Assembly: GCF_001713395.1 (NCBI RefSeq)
Contig: NZ_CP016452.1
Location: 930,001 to 994,000, forward strand
Direction of reading: 5' to 3'
DNA: 64,000 nt
Source: Sinorhizobium sp. RAC02
Lineage (GTDB): Bacteria > Pseudomonadota > Alphaproteobacteria > Rhizobiales > Rhizobiaceae
In this document: one piece after another, positions 8,339 to 16,289 of the stretch
Layout: each line of letters starts with the position of its first letter
Numbering within the stretch: position 1 is the stretch's first letter
Made by a program: the position numbers and the translations under genes
The notes under the pieces: generated by a model
Database searches by the model: none
What the model was told of the DNA's origin: nothing
What the model saw: the letters and a program-made list of their open reading frames with translations, nothing else

Positions 8339-9526
8339 ATGATCATCACTCTTCTCGGCGGCGCGGGCTTCATGGGCGCCGGCATCGTGCGCGACCTCGT
8401 TTCCGACCGCGCCATCATCGACATCACGACCATCCGCCTCTGCGATGCCTCGCGGGAGAATATGGAGGCGCTGGCAAAGGAGCTTGGCGATCCGCGCGTC
8501 ACGCTCGTCGATCTCGACGTGACGAATGCCGCGGCTTTGAACGCCTCGATTGCCGGCGCCGATATCTGCATCAATTGCGTGCCGACCCTGCTCGGCTTCC
8601 AGATGACGATCTTCGAGGCCGCACTTGCGCTCAAGGTGCCCTACATGGATCTCGGCGGCCTCGGCACCTACACGGTCAAGCAAATTGCCCAACATGAGCG
8701 TTTCAAGGCGGCCGGCGTGCCGGCGGTCATCGGCTGTGGTGCGGATCCCGGTATGTCGAACGTCATCTGCCGGGCGGTCGCCAATGAACTGGACGAGATC
8801 GACAAGATCAATCTCTACTGGGCCGCTGAACTGGTCGGCGACGAGAACCCTGTGCTCGTACCGCCCTACAGCGTCTCGACCGTGCTTGCCGAGTACGCCC
8901 ATGCGAGCACGCAGTTTTACGGCGGTAAACATGTCGAATGCGCGCCGATGAGCGGTAGCGAGTTCCTCGACCTGCCAGAACCGTGGGGCCGCTGCGAATT
9001 CATGCATTCCCCGCATTCCGAGCAACTGACGGTGCCGCTTGCCGATGGCATCCGCGAGAAGGGCATCAAGGAGTTTTCCTGGAAGCTCCATCTGCCGCAC
9101 CGCGAGCATGAGGCCTGGGTCGGTCTGGTGAAGGCTGGCTTCGGCGATTTCGATGAGCCCGTGGAAATCGGCGGCATCAAGGTCAAGCCACTCGACGTGC
9201 TGAACAAGGTGATCGAGCGCAACATCCGAAAAAACGCGGAAAAAATCCCGGCGCAGGACAGCCACGAGATCCATTTCGCGATCGGCTGCGGCCGAAAGGA
9301 CGGGGTGGAACGCACCGTGCGCGTCGAGGTCACGGTATCACCGGACCCGATCTATGCACCCTATGTCGATGCCTGCACCTCGATGAATGCATCCATCGCC
9401 GCCCAGCTCATCCTGTCCATGCCGAGGAAACCGGGTGTCCATGCACCGGAAAGCTATTTCGACATCACTAGCTATTTCCCGGAACTGGAAAAGCGGAAAT
9501 TCCATATCGCCAAGACCGTCACGTGA
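8339..9526 (+). CDS. Saccharopine dehydrogenase family protein
   Basis: This 395-residue NAD(P)-dependent enzyme has a Rossmann start (LLGGAGFMGAGI) and a saccharopine-dehydrogenase/homospermidine-synthase-like layout, with the catalytic domain inserted after about residue 125 (CGADPGMSN). Relatives form or split secondary amines joining an amino acid or polyamine to a keto acid or aldehyde. Examples are saccharopine and carboxynorspermidine dehydrogenases. Placed after a polyamine-type transporter and an aldehyde dehydrogenase, it may split an imported secondary amine or opine-like conjugate (inference). TTTGAGG provides the ribosome site. It is the last gene of the run. Confidence 0.82.
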   Translation: MIITLLGGAGFMGAGIVRDLVSDRAIIDITTIRLCDASRENMEALAKELGDPRVTLVDLDVTNAAALNASIAGADICINCVPTLLGFQMTIFEAALALKVPYMDLGGLGTYTVKQIAQHERFKAAGVPAVIGCGADPGMSNVICRAVANELDEIDKINLYWAAELVGDENPVLVPPYSVSTVLAEYAHASTQFYGGKHVECAPMSGSEFLDLPEPWGRCEFMHSPHSEQLTVPLADGIREKGIKEFSWKLHLPHREHEAWVGLVKAGFGDFDEPVEIGGIKVKPLDVLNKVIERNIRKNAEKIPAQDSHEIHFAIGCGRKDGVERTVRVEVTVSPDPIYAPYVDACTSMNASIAAQLILSMPRKPGVHAPESYFDITSYFPELEKRKFHIAKTVT

Positions 9527-9686
9527 CGGGCGTGTGAAATCCCTGTTTACGAGTGTGGCGAAATTGAGAAAAAATACCCTACCAATCTTATAGGGATAAT
9601 ATATAAATAGTCCCAGAGAACGGGCGGGCATGAGTGTCCGTCCAGGAGAGACCGGAAATTCGGCCTCCGCAGCAAGGGATGATGGC

Positions 9687-9848
9687 ATGAGCAGTACGAA
9701 ACTCGGCGGCCGTTCTACGTTTGGTTCCTTTAGCGCGGTCAATGATCGCCGTGTCCGCCGCGCAGAGCGGCAGGTTCTCTTGAACAATATCATCGTCGCC
9801 GGTGCTTTCCTCTTCGTCAGTGCAGTGGTTTTCGGCCTCGTCGGCTGA
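9687..9848 (+). CDS. Small hypothetical membrane protein
   Basis: This 53-residue peptide has a polar, arginine-rich first half and one predicted membrane helix over residues about 31-52 (NIIVAGAFLFVSAVVFG). It ends at a glycine almost directly after the helix, so it is likely an inner-membrane peptide with the N-terminus in the cytoplasm. The ATG at 9687 is preceded by AAGGGATG. An in-frame ATG at 9630 would give 72 residues and also has a purine-rich leader, so the start is uncertain. I do not recognise a family, and no partner is implied by position. Confidence 0.5.
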   Translation: MSSTKLGGRSTFGSFSAVNDRRVRRAERQVLLNNIIVAGAFLFVSAVVFGLVG

Positions 9849-9911
9849 ATTTTCTCCCCCGCTTTTTTAGGCCGAGCATGATCGTGTTTCATGCTCCCAT
9901 CATATCCGGCC

Positions 9912-9930
9912 GCTGCCATTGTCTGGCAAC
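9912..9930. promoter_or_regulatory. Putative YafY-family operator, site 1
   Basis: GCTGCCA (9912-9918) and TGGCAAC (9924-9930) are inverted half-sites with a five-base spacer. They lie 24 bases before the regulator start and inside a wider inverted repeat, CATATCCG (9901-9908) with CGGATATG (9930-9937). A matching site follows the gene at 10650-10672, suggesting autoregulation. Confidence 0.55.
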
Positions 9931-9954
9931 GGATATGCGCTAGACATTCATGCC

Positions 9955-10650
9955 ATGTCTCGCTCCCAACGCCTGTTCGATCTGCTGCAAGTCTTGCGTC
10001 GCCATCGCCGGCCCGTGAGCGGTCGGGTGTTGGCGGAAGAGACCGGCGTGAGTTTGCGCACGCTTTACCGCGACATTGCCAGTCTTCAGGCGCAGGGCGC
10101 TGATATCGAAGGCGAACCGGGTCTGGGATACGTCCTAAAACCGGGATTTCTGCTGCCGCCATTGATGTTCACGCCGGAAGAGATTGAGGCACTGGTTCTC
10201 GGCACGCGTTGGGTTGCGCAGCGCGCCGACAGCCACCTTCAAGGTGCCGCCCGCAACGCTCTCGCCCGCATTTCCGCCGTCCTGCCACCAGAACTGCGCA
10301 CCGAACTGGAAACGTCGCCCCTGCTCGTAGGTCCCGGCGACGCGCTCCCCACTGGCCGTATCGATCTTTCCATTCTGCGCGGTGCGATCCGGGCGGAACG
10401 CAAAGTGTCAATCATCTATCGCACTGGCGGAGGAGAGCCTTCGGCACGGGTCGTGTGGCCTTTTGCACTCTCGTTTTTCGATCGTGCCCGCGTCGTCATC
10501 GCCTGGTGCGAATTGCGAAACGGATTTCGTCACTTTCGCACCGATCGTATTGAAACGGCTGAAGTGCTGGAAGACCGGTACCCGAAACGACGGCAGGCGC
10601 TGCTGCGCGCCTGGCGGGACGTGGAGGGCGTTCCCACCCGTGATGTATGA
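9955..10650 (+). CDS. YafY-type HTH/WYL transcriptional regulator
   Basis: This 231-residue regulator has an N-terminal HTH_11 winged helix at residues about 5-58 (GVSLRTLYRDIASLQ). A C-terminal WYL ligand-sensing domain covers residues about 135-215. The frame is open from 9919, but the ATG at 9955 gives the canonical start MSRSQRLFDLLQ. The WYL segment is less canonical than usual (SIIYRTGGGEPSARVVWPFAL). The gene precedes a VOC/glyoxalase-like gene, a common pairing for this family. Matching inverted repeats lie just before this gene and at its stop codon, so it probably controls both itself and the VOC gene. Confidence 0.88.
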   Translation: MSRSQRLFDLLQVLRRHRRPVSGRVLAEETGVSLRTLYRDIASLQAQGADIEGEPGLGYVLKPGFLLPPLMFTPEEIEALVLGTRWVAQRADSHLQGAARNALARISAVLPPELRTELETSPLLVGPGDALPTGRIDLSILRGAIRAERKVSIIYRTGGGEPSARVVWPFALSFFDRARVVIAWCELRNGFRHFRTDRIETAEVLEDRYPKRRQALLRAWRDVEGVPTRDV

Positions 10651-10672
10651 TGCTGCCAAAAACTGACAGCAT
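10650..10672. promoter_or_regulatory. Putative YafY-family operator, site 2
   Basis: ATGCTGCCA (10650-10658) and TGACAGCAT (10664-10672) form an inverted repeat with 8 of 9 matching positions and a five-base spacer. It overlaps the last base of the regulator gene and lies 43 bases before the VOC gene. It shares GCTGCCA-N5-TGRCA with the site upstream of the regulator. Confidence 0.6.
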
Positions 10673-10714
10673 GAGCGGTTAGAAACACCCTGTCTTCAAA
10701 CACAGGAGGTTTTC

Positions 10715-11089
10715 ATGACCGGCAACAACAGCATTCTTCTCTACGTGGCAGACGCCGAGGCAAGCGCCCGTTACTTCACCCGCCTGCTTGGCCTGGAGCC
10801 CGTGGAGGCGAGCCCAACCTTTGCGATGTTCCGGCTTCCCTCAGGACTTGGGTTTGGTCTCTGGCGCCGGGACGGTGTGGAACCGGCGTCGATTGCAGCA
10901 GGCGGTGGCTGCGAAATTGCCTTCCGGGTGGCCGATGCGGCCGCAGTCGATACGCACTACCGGGATTGGTCTGGCAAGGGGGCCGATATCCTCATGCCGC
11001 CGACGGATCTGGAGTTCGGTCGCAGCTTCGTCGCGACGGATCGTGATGGGCACCGGCTGCGCGTCTATGCCGTCGCCGATGAAGGCTGA
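10715..11089 (+). CDS. VOC-superfamily (glyoxalase/bleomycin-resistance-like) protein
   Basis: This 124-residue protein has two beta-alpha-beta-beta-beta modules of the vicinal-oxygen-chelate fold. Telltale segments are LYVADAEASARYFTRLLGL at the start and FGRSFVATDRDGHRLRVYA at the end. Relatives include glyoxalase I, dioxygenases and antibiotic-binding proteins. A very strong AGGAGG ribosome site precedes the ATG. It lies 64 bases after the YafY-type regulator with a shared operator between, so it is likely that regulator's main target. The substrate is unknown. Confidence 0.85.
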   Translation: MTGNNSILLYVADAEASARYFTRLLGLEPVEASPTFAMFRLPSGLGFGLWRRDGVEPASIAAGGGCEIAFRVADAAAVDTHYRDWSGKGADILMPPTDLEFGRSFVATDRDGHRLRVYAVADEG

Positions 11090-11211
11090 ATCGTCTTCGC
11101 CTCCGGCCGGTCCACATTGGACGCTGTGAGGAGATCATGCAGCCTTGCCCGCTTGCGGTAACACCCGATAATTGCTTTGGTCCGCTGGACATAATTCGGG
11201 ATAATCGATCA

Positions 11212-12129
11212 ATGCTGCTTGAAAACCTCTCGCTCTTCCTGCGCATCGTCGAAAAGGGCGGGCTTGCCGTTGCGGGGCGTGAGGTTGGACTTTCACCCGC
11301 CACCGTTTCCGAACGGCTGGCCGCGCTGGAGGCCTACTACGGCGCGGCGCTGCTGACCCGCACCACGCGTGCCATCAGCCTGACCGACGAGGGGCGGGCG
11401 CTCGTCGAAGGCGCGCGGCGCCTGCTGGCGGAGGCGGAGGAGATGGAGAGCCGCGTGCGGCACGGGGCGAATGTCATTTCCGGGCCGATCCGGCTGAGTG
11501 CGCCGGAAGACCTTGGCCGGCGCCTACTCGTTCCGGTGATCGATGCCTTCCTGGAGGAGCATCCCGCCGTCACGGTCGATATCAACCTCACGGACGGGAA
11601 TGTCGACCTTGTCGGGCAGGGCATGGATTTCGCGATCCGGCACGGCGTTCTGGCGGATAGCAGCCTGCGGGCAAAACCGCTGGGTGAGAACCGCCGCATC
11701 GTCTGTGCGTCACCCGCTTATCTCGACGCCAACGGCGTGCCGCAGCATCCGGACGACCTAGCGCGACACGACTGCATCGTCATGCGCTTCGGACAGAACA
11801 TCGATCGTGATTGGTCCTTCGTCATCGATGGCGCGGTACGCAAGGTCGCCGTGCGTGGCCGGCGCGTAGCGAATGACGGTGGGCTGGTGCGGCACTGGTG
11901 CCGCGAGGGCCGCGGCATCGCGCTCAAATCGATCCGCGACGTGGATGCGGACCTGGCCTCAGGTGCACTGGTCGAGCTGCTCAAGGATTTTTCCGCCGGC
12001 AGCACGGGGCTGCAGATCGTCTATCCACCGAGCGCGGTGCAGCCGCGGCGGGTGAGGCTGTTGATCGATCGTATCGCCGCGGCGCTGTCTCCAGGCCGCG
12101 GCGTGGTGTTCGGTCAGGACGATACCTGA
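11212..12129 (+). CDS. LysR-family transcriptional regulator
   Basis: This 305-residue LysR protein has a winged helix at residues about 1-60 (VGLSPATVSERLAALEAYYG) and a periplasmic-binding-like effector domain from about residue 90. The frame is open from 11137, but the ATG at 11212 yields the normal family length and N-terminus (MLLENLSLF). The sequence resembles the subgroup that controls quinone reductases, and a quinone-reductase-like gene lies just downstream on the other strand. The gene ends inside the 3' end of the monooxygenase gene (16-base convergent overlap). Control of that convergent pair is plausible but unproven. Confidence 0.88.
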   Translation: MLLENLSLFLRIVEKGGLAVAGREVGLSPATVSERLAALEAYYGAALLTRTTRAISLTDEGRALVEGARRLLAEAEEMESRVRHGANVISGPIRLSAPEDLGRRLLVPVIDAFLEEHPAVTVDINLTDGNVDLVGQGMDFAIRHGVLADSSLRAKPLGENRRIVCASPAYLDANGVPQHPDDLARHDCIVMRFGQNIDRDWSFVIDGAVRKVAVRGRRVANDGGLVRHWCREGRGIALKSIRDVDADLASGALVELLKDFSAGSTGLQIVYPPSAVQPRRVRLLIDRIAAALSPGRGVVFGQDDT

Positions 12130-12422
12130 TCCAGGTAGATCAGGCGCAACGGTTCTTCGAGCAGGTCGTCGATCGTGGCGGCGAACGTCTGGAAATACGG
12201 CGCGGCAACATGCTCGTCGAGCGCAGCCTGGTTGGTAAAGGCCTCGCGCATGTAGAAGGCGCCAGGTTCGTCGCGGAGTTCAAACAGCACATAGTCGAGA
12301 TTGCCGGTCTCCGCCCGTGTCGGTTCGATGAGGGCGAGCAACCCTTGCCGCAGCGCTTCCCGCTTGCCGGGCCTCGCCTTCAAAACCGCAAGGGCAATGA
12401 GCTTTTCGGTCGATATCGTCAT
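12114..12422 (-). CDS. Antibiotic-biosynthesis-monooxygenase (ABM) domain protein, putative quinol monooxygenase
   Basis: This 102-residue single-domain protein belongs to the dimeric alpha/beta-barrel ABM family. The core runs through LIALAVLKARPGKREALRQ to FELRDEPGAFYMREAF and the conserved N-x-AALDEHVAAPYF. Relatives such as YgiN act on quinols without a bound cofactor. The ATG at 12422 is chosen because GAGAGGAGA precedes it. The longer in-frame start at 12533 would lie inside the upstream reductase gene. It follows that gene by 19 bases and is almost certainly co-transcribed, forming a quinone-handling or electrophile-detoxification pair. Confidence 0.87.
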   Translation of the reverse strand: MTISTEKLIALAVLKARPGKREALRQGLLALIEPTRAETGNLDYVLFELRDEPGAFYMREAFTNQAALDEHVAAPYFQTFAATIDDLLEEPLRLIYLDQVSS

Positions 12423-12441
12423 GATGTCTCCTCTCGTGCGC

Positions 12442-13455
12442 TCAGAAACCGGCGAGCACGATCTTGCCCTTGGCCTTGCCGGACTCGATGAGGGCATGGG
12501 CGCGCTTGAGGTTTGCCGCATTGATGGCGCCAAAATTCTCGTTGAGTGTCGACTTGATCTTGCCGGTATCGACGAGGTCGCTGATGCGGTTCAGCAGGTC
12601 GTGCTGCTTCTCGATATCGGCGGTGGCAAAGAGCGAGCGGGTGAACATCAGTTCCCAATGCAGCGAGATCGATTTACGCTTCAGCGGGAGGGCGCTCAGT
12701 TCCTTCGGGTCGTCGATCAGGCCGAACCGACCCTGCGGCGCGATCAGTTCGACGATCTCGCCCAGATGATCTTGGGTGTTGGTGGTGGAGAAGACGAAGG
12801 CGGGCTCGCCGAGACCGAGCGCCTCGACCTGTGCGGCCAGCGGCTTGCGATGATCGATCACATGGTGCGCGCCGAGCGCCTTCACCCAATCCTGCGTCTC
12901 CGGCCGGGAGGCCGTGGCGATGACCGTCAGGTCCGTCAGCGCCCGGGCGATCTGGATCGCGATCGAGCCGACGCCTCCAGCGCCGCCGATGATGACGATG
13001 GCGTTTGCGGCGCCGGGCACAGGCCGGGTGACGTCCAGCCGGTCGAACAGCATTTCCCAGGCGGTGATCGAGGTCAGCGGCAGGGCAGCGGCAGCCGGGA
13101 AATCGAGGGTTTCCGGCTTTTTCCCGACGATGCGCTCATCGACGAGATGGAATTCGGCATTGGTACCCGAGCGATTGATCGCGCCGGCATAGAAGACTGC
13201 GTCACCCGGCTTGAACAGTGTCGCCTCCGGCCCGACCGCGGTGACCACACCGGCGGCATCCCAGCCGAGGACCTTCCATTCCCCATCCGCAGGCTTTGCC
13301 GAGGCGCGGATCTTGGTGTCGACCGGGTTGACCGAAACGGCCTTCACAGCGACGAGGATGTCGCGCCCGGCTGGCTCCGGCCTCGGCAGATCGAAATCGA
13401 CAAGGGCGGTTGCGGCGTCGATGGGTTGCGGGTTCTGGTAGCCGATGGCTCGCAT
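12442..13455 (-). CDS. Zinc-type alcohol dehydrogenase/quinone oxidoreductase family protein (MDR, ZADH-like)
   Basis: This 337-residue medium-chain reductase has an N-terminal GroES-like domain (SVNPVDTKIRASAK) and a Rossmann domain with IIGGAGGVGSIAIQIARAL at about residues 150-170. The cysteine/histidine zinc ligands of true alcohol dehydrogenases are absent, so it should act as an NADPH-dependent quinone or enone reductase. It is the first gene of a two-gene operon with the ABM monooxygenase. The 370-base region upstream contains a degraded SDR remnant and its leftover promoter. Confidence 0.9.
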   Translation of the reverse strand: MRAIGYQNPQPIDAATALVDFDLPRPEPAGRDILVAVKAVSVNPVDTKIRASAKPADGEWKVLGWDAAGVVTAVGPEATLFKPGDAVFYAGAINRSGTNAEFHLVDERIVGKKPETLDFPAAAALPLTSITAWEMLFDRLDVTRPVPGAANAIVIIGGAGGVGSIAIQIARALTDLTVIATASRPETQDWVKALGAHHVIDHRKPLAAQVEALGLGEPAFVFSTTNTQDHLGEIVELIAPQGRFGLIDDPKELSALPLKRKSISLHWELMFTRSLFATADIEKQHDLLNRISDLVDTGKIKSTLNENFGAINAANLKRAHALIESGKAKGKIVLAGF

Positions 13456-13484
13456 GGTGAAGCTCCTGATTGGTGTTTAAAAAG

Positions 13485-13578
13485 TCAGATGGCGCGGGCG
13501 CTGCCTTCAATGTCGACGACGCTACCGTTCATGAAGGGAATGTCGCGATGATCTCATCTTGGCATTGTCGAGTTTCAT
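13485..13578 (-). pseudogene. Gutted SDR-like gene remnant
   Basis: Reading the reverse strand, a good ribosome site (AGGGAG) precedes an ATG at 13578, giving MKLDNAKM. After a few codons the frame must shift to continue as DIPFMNGSVVDIEGSARAI, ending at the stop at 13485-13487. The opening and the ending resemble the two termini of a short-chain dehydrogenase, with the whole middle missing. The 94-base length is not a multiple of three. I read it as a large internal deletion of an SDR gene that once preceded the quinone-reductase gene. The remaining gap to 13828 holds only AT-rich promoter-like sequence. Confidence 0.5.
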
Positions 13579-13760
13579 GTTGGCTCCCTCTTAATTTGGC
13601 AATACACTTTGCGCGCATCGCGCATAATTCGGCGCAAAACGAAATAATAATTCGGTTTTTCCGTTGATTGCCCGCGAGCCAGACCTCGGATGCTCCAAGC
13701 TTAGCGTATCCGAAGCCATCGAGCGATGATGCCGTCGCGAGGCTTGAAACGAAAACTCAC

Positions 13761-13800
13761 ATATGAAATGATAATTTAAATAAGAATGAGATCGCGATCG
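13761..13800. promoter_or_regulatory. AT-rich control region of the CaiB operon
   Basis: This AT-rich stretch before the CoA-transferase gene contains CATATGAAAT, a partial match to the GTATWTGAAT element found around the IclR gene. I infer a shared regulator. The match here is weaker than at the other three places. Confidence 0.3.
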
Positions 13801-13828
13801 GCTGTCATCACAGCTGGAGGATATGTGA

Positions 13829-14986
13829 ATGCAGGATGATACCGGGCTGCTGGCCGGCCTGACCGTGCTCGATATGAGCCAGTTTCTCTCCGGCCCCTAC
13901 TGTTCGCTGCGATTGCTCGATCTGGGTGCGCGGGTCATCAAGATCGAGCGTCCGGATGGCGGCGATCTTTCGCGGCGGCTCTATCTCAGCGACACGGAGG
14001 TCGGTGGCGACTCGACGCTGTTCCATGCCATCAATCGCGGCAAGGAAAGCCTCGGCGTCGACCTCAAGAACCCGGACGATCTTGCCTTTCTGCGCACGCT
14101 CATTGCGAAGGCCGATGTGCTGATCCAGAATTTCCGCCCGGGCGTCATCGAACGCCTTGGTCTCGATTACGAGGCGGTGAAGGCGATCAACCCTTCCATC
14201 GTCTATGCCTCGATCAGCGGCTACGGCGAGGACGGCCCCTGGGTGATGCGGCCGGGACAGGATCTGCTGGCGCAGGCGCGGTCCGGCCTGATGTGGCTGA
14301 ACGGCGATGAAGAGCAGGGGCCGGTGCCCTTTGGCCTTGCTGTTGCCGACATGCTGGCCGGGGCCAATGCCTGCCAGGGCATTCTGGCGGCTCTCGTGCG
14401 GCGCGGGATTTCCGGCAAGGGTGCCTTTATCCAGACGAGCCTGCTCGAAAGCCTGGTCGATTTCCAGTTCGAGGTTTTGACAACCCATCTGAATGACGGC
14501 GGTCGCCGGCCGAAGCGGGCCGGTTTCCGCAGCGCGCATGCCTATCTCTCCGCACCCTACGGCGTCTATCCGGCCAAGGATGGGTATCTGGCGATCGCGA
14601 TGACGCCGATCGGGCGCTTGCAGGATCTGTTGCAGATAGAGGCGCTTGCCCCCTTCCGAGATGACAGCAGGGCGTGGTTCACGGCGCGCGATGCCATCAA
14701 GCAGATCATCGCCGACCGCATCGCGACGGAAACGGTCGACCATTGGCTTTCCATCCTCGAGCCCGCCGATATCTGGTGCTCCAAGGTGCTGGAATGGCCG
14801 GAACTGCTTTCGAGTGACGGTTTTCGCATCCTCGACATGTTGCAGACGGTGACGCGCGAGGACGACGTTTCGATCGGCACGACCCGCTGCCCGGTCCGCG
14901 TCGATGGCCGTCGCCCCTCCGGTGGCCGCGCCGCGCCGCGGGTCGGCGAGCACAGCGATCGCATCCGTGCGGAGTTCGCCCGATGA
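13829..14986 (+). CDS. CaiB/BaiF-type (family III) CoA-transferase
   Basis: This 385-residue enzyme of the family III CoA-transferases moves CoA between carboxylic acids. The N-terminal core (DMSQFLSGPYCSLRLLDLGARVIKIE) is typical, and the catalytic aspartate is Asp174 in GLAVADMLAG. A GGAGG ribosome site lies at 13813. It overlaps the next gene by four bases, and a MaoC-like hydratase gene lies 1.3 kb away on the other strand. A CoA-transferase with a hydratase-like partner suggests activation and hydration of a small organic acid, perhaps an end product of the nearby sugar pathway (inference). Confidence 0.88.
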   Translation: MQDDTGLLAGLTVLDMSQFLSGPYCSLRLLDLGARVIKIERPDGGDLSRRLYLSDTEVGGDSTLFHAINRGKESLGVDLKNPDDLAFLRTLIAKADVLIQNFRPGVIERLGLDYEAVKAINPSIVYASISGYGEDGPWVMRPGQDLLAQARSGLMWLNGDEEQGPVPFGLAVADMLAGANACQGILAALVRRGISGKGAFIQTSLLESLVDFQFEVLTTHLNDGGRRPKRAGFRSAHAYLSAPYGVYPAKDGYLAIAMTPIGRLQDLLQIEALAPFRDDSRAWFTARDAIKQIIADRIATETVDHWLSILEPADIWCSKVLEWPELLSSDGFRILDMLQTVTREDDVSIGTTRCPVRVDGRRPSGGRAAPRVGEHSDRIRAEFAR

Positions 14987-16119
14987 GCACGGTTACCCTC
15001 AAGGGCATGACCTGGAGCCATCCGCGGGGTTACGACCCTATGGTGGCCTGCTCGGACGATTGGTTGCAGAAGACGGGCGTTGTCGTCGAATGGGACAAGC
15101 GTTCGCTTCAGGATTTCGAGAGCTTTCCTGTCGAGGAGCTTGCGCGCCGCTACGATCTCATCGTGATCGACCACCCGCATGTCGGCCAGATCACCGCGGA
15201 AAACTGCCTCGCTCCGCTGGATGTGCCAGGCTGCGAGGCGGCTTTCGCTGCTCTGGCGGAAGGATCGGTCGGTGCGTCTTTCCCAAGCTATTATTGGCAG
15301 GGCCATCAGTGGGCTTTCCCGATCGATGCCGCCACACAAGTGCTTGCCTTTCGGCCGGATCGATTGGGCACGGCGCCAACGGCATGGGCAGATGTTGTCG
15401 ACCTTGCGCGGGGCGGGGAGGTGTTGCTTCCCCTGCGGCCGCCGCATTCGTTGATGTGCCTGTTCTCGCTGTGCGGCAACTTCGGCCGGCCTTGTTCCGT
15501 GGAAAGAGACCGTCCCTTCGTCGACGCGGAAATCGGCGTGCAAGCGATCGAGATGATCCGGGAACTGGCAGCGCTCACCGATCCCGCCTGTACCGGCATG
15601 GACCCGATCGCCGTGCTGGACCGCATGGGCGAGGAGGGGTCGCGCTACAGCCTCGCGCCTCTGATCTACGGCTATGTCAGCTATTCACTGGAAGGCTTTC
15701 GGGCGAACCGCATCGCCTTCGCCGACATGCCTGTCGCGGGGGCCAACGGACCCGTCGGGTCTGCGCTCGGCGGGACTGGTATTGCCGTTTCGGTCTTCTC
15801 GGCGAACCGTGATGCCGCCGTGGATTTCGCGTACTGGATTGCCGGTGGCGCGGTACAGGCCAATCGCTACTGGCGGTCCGGGGGGCAGCCAGGTCACGCT
15901 GCGGGTTGGGAGGATGATGCTGCCAATGCGGCAACGCTCGGCTTCTATCGCAATACGCGTCGAACATTGGAGGGGGCATGGCTGCGGCCGCGGCACGATG
16001 GCTATATGCCGTTTCAGGAGGCGGCTTCTCAGCGCATCAACCGGGCGGTGACAGGTCGGGAGCCGGCGGCGAAGGTCATCGGTGATCTCAACGATCTCTT
16101 CGTGAGCAGTTTTCGATAG
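14983..16119 (+). CDS. Solute-binding-protein-like protein lacking a signal peptide
   Basis: This 378-residue protein matches the bacterial extracellular solute-binding protein family 1 over most of its length, for example WQGHQWAFPIDAATQVLAFRPD and the C-terminal ASQRINRAV segment. No hydrophobic signal sequence precedes the domain, because it begins MSTVTLKGMTWSHPRGYDP. It is translationally coupled to the CaiB gene (ATGA overlap), which would be an odd place for an exported component. It may work in the cytoplasm as a ligand-binding or regulatory partner, or use an unrecognised export route. No permease sits beside it. The fold assignment is fair and the function is open. Confidence 0.72.
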   Translation: MSTVTLKGMTWSHPRGYDPMVACSDDWLQKTGVVVEWDKRSLQDFESFPVEELARRYDLIVIDHPHVGQITAENCLAPLDVPGCEAAFAALAEGSVGASFPSYYWQGHQWAFPIDAATQVLAFRPDRLGTAPTAWADVVDLARGGEVLLPLRPPHSLMCLFSLCGNFGRPCSVERDRPFVDAEIGVQAIEMIRELAALTDPACTGMDPIAVLDRMGEEGSRYSLAPLIYGYVSYSLEGFRANRIAFADMPVAGANGPVGSALGGTGIAVSVFSANRDAAVDFAYWIAGGAVQANRYWRSGGQPGHAAGWEDDAANAATLGFYRNTRRTLEGAWLRPRHDGYMPFQEAASQRINRAVTGREPAAKVIGDLNDLFVSSFR

Positions 16120-16173
16120 GGAAGGGTGCCATTGGCGCGCCTCTCGAGGTTTTCGCCAGCCGTGCTCCAACCA

Positions 16174-16242
16174 CGACGTCATCCTCGGCCTTGAGCCGAG
16201 GATCCATATATCTCAGCGTTGGGTCAGGCCCGACCATGACGG
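16174..16242. repeat. Palindromic intergenic repeat with strong hairpin
   Basis: ATCCTCGGC (16181-16189) and GCCGAGGAT (16195-16203) form a perfect nine-base stem with a five-base loop. It is embedded in a longer sequence (GTCAGGCCCGACCATGAC at 16222-16239) of a type I recall as highly repeated between genes in rhizobia. It lies between convergent genes and could double as a bidirectional terminator. Confidence 0.55.
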
Positions 16243-16289
16243 TGGAGAGGTTTGAATGAGGTTGCCAACACCTTTGGCACATTCACCCA

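Noticed and set aside
13601..13680. Possible insertion-sequence end or IR near the SDR remnant
   Set aside because: The alternating GCGC stretch is short and no paired terminal repeat or transposase is visible.
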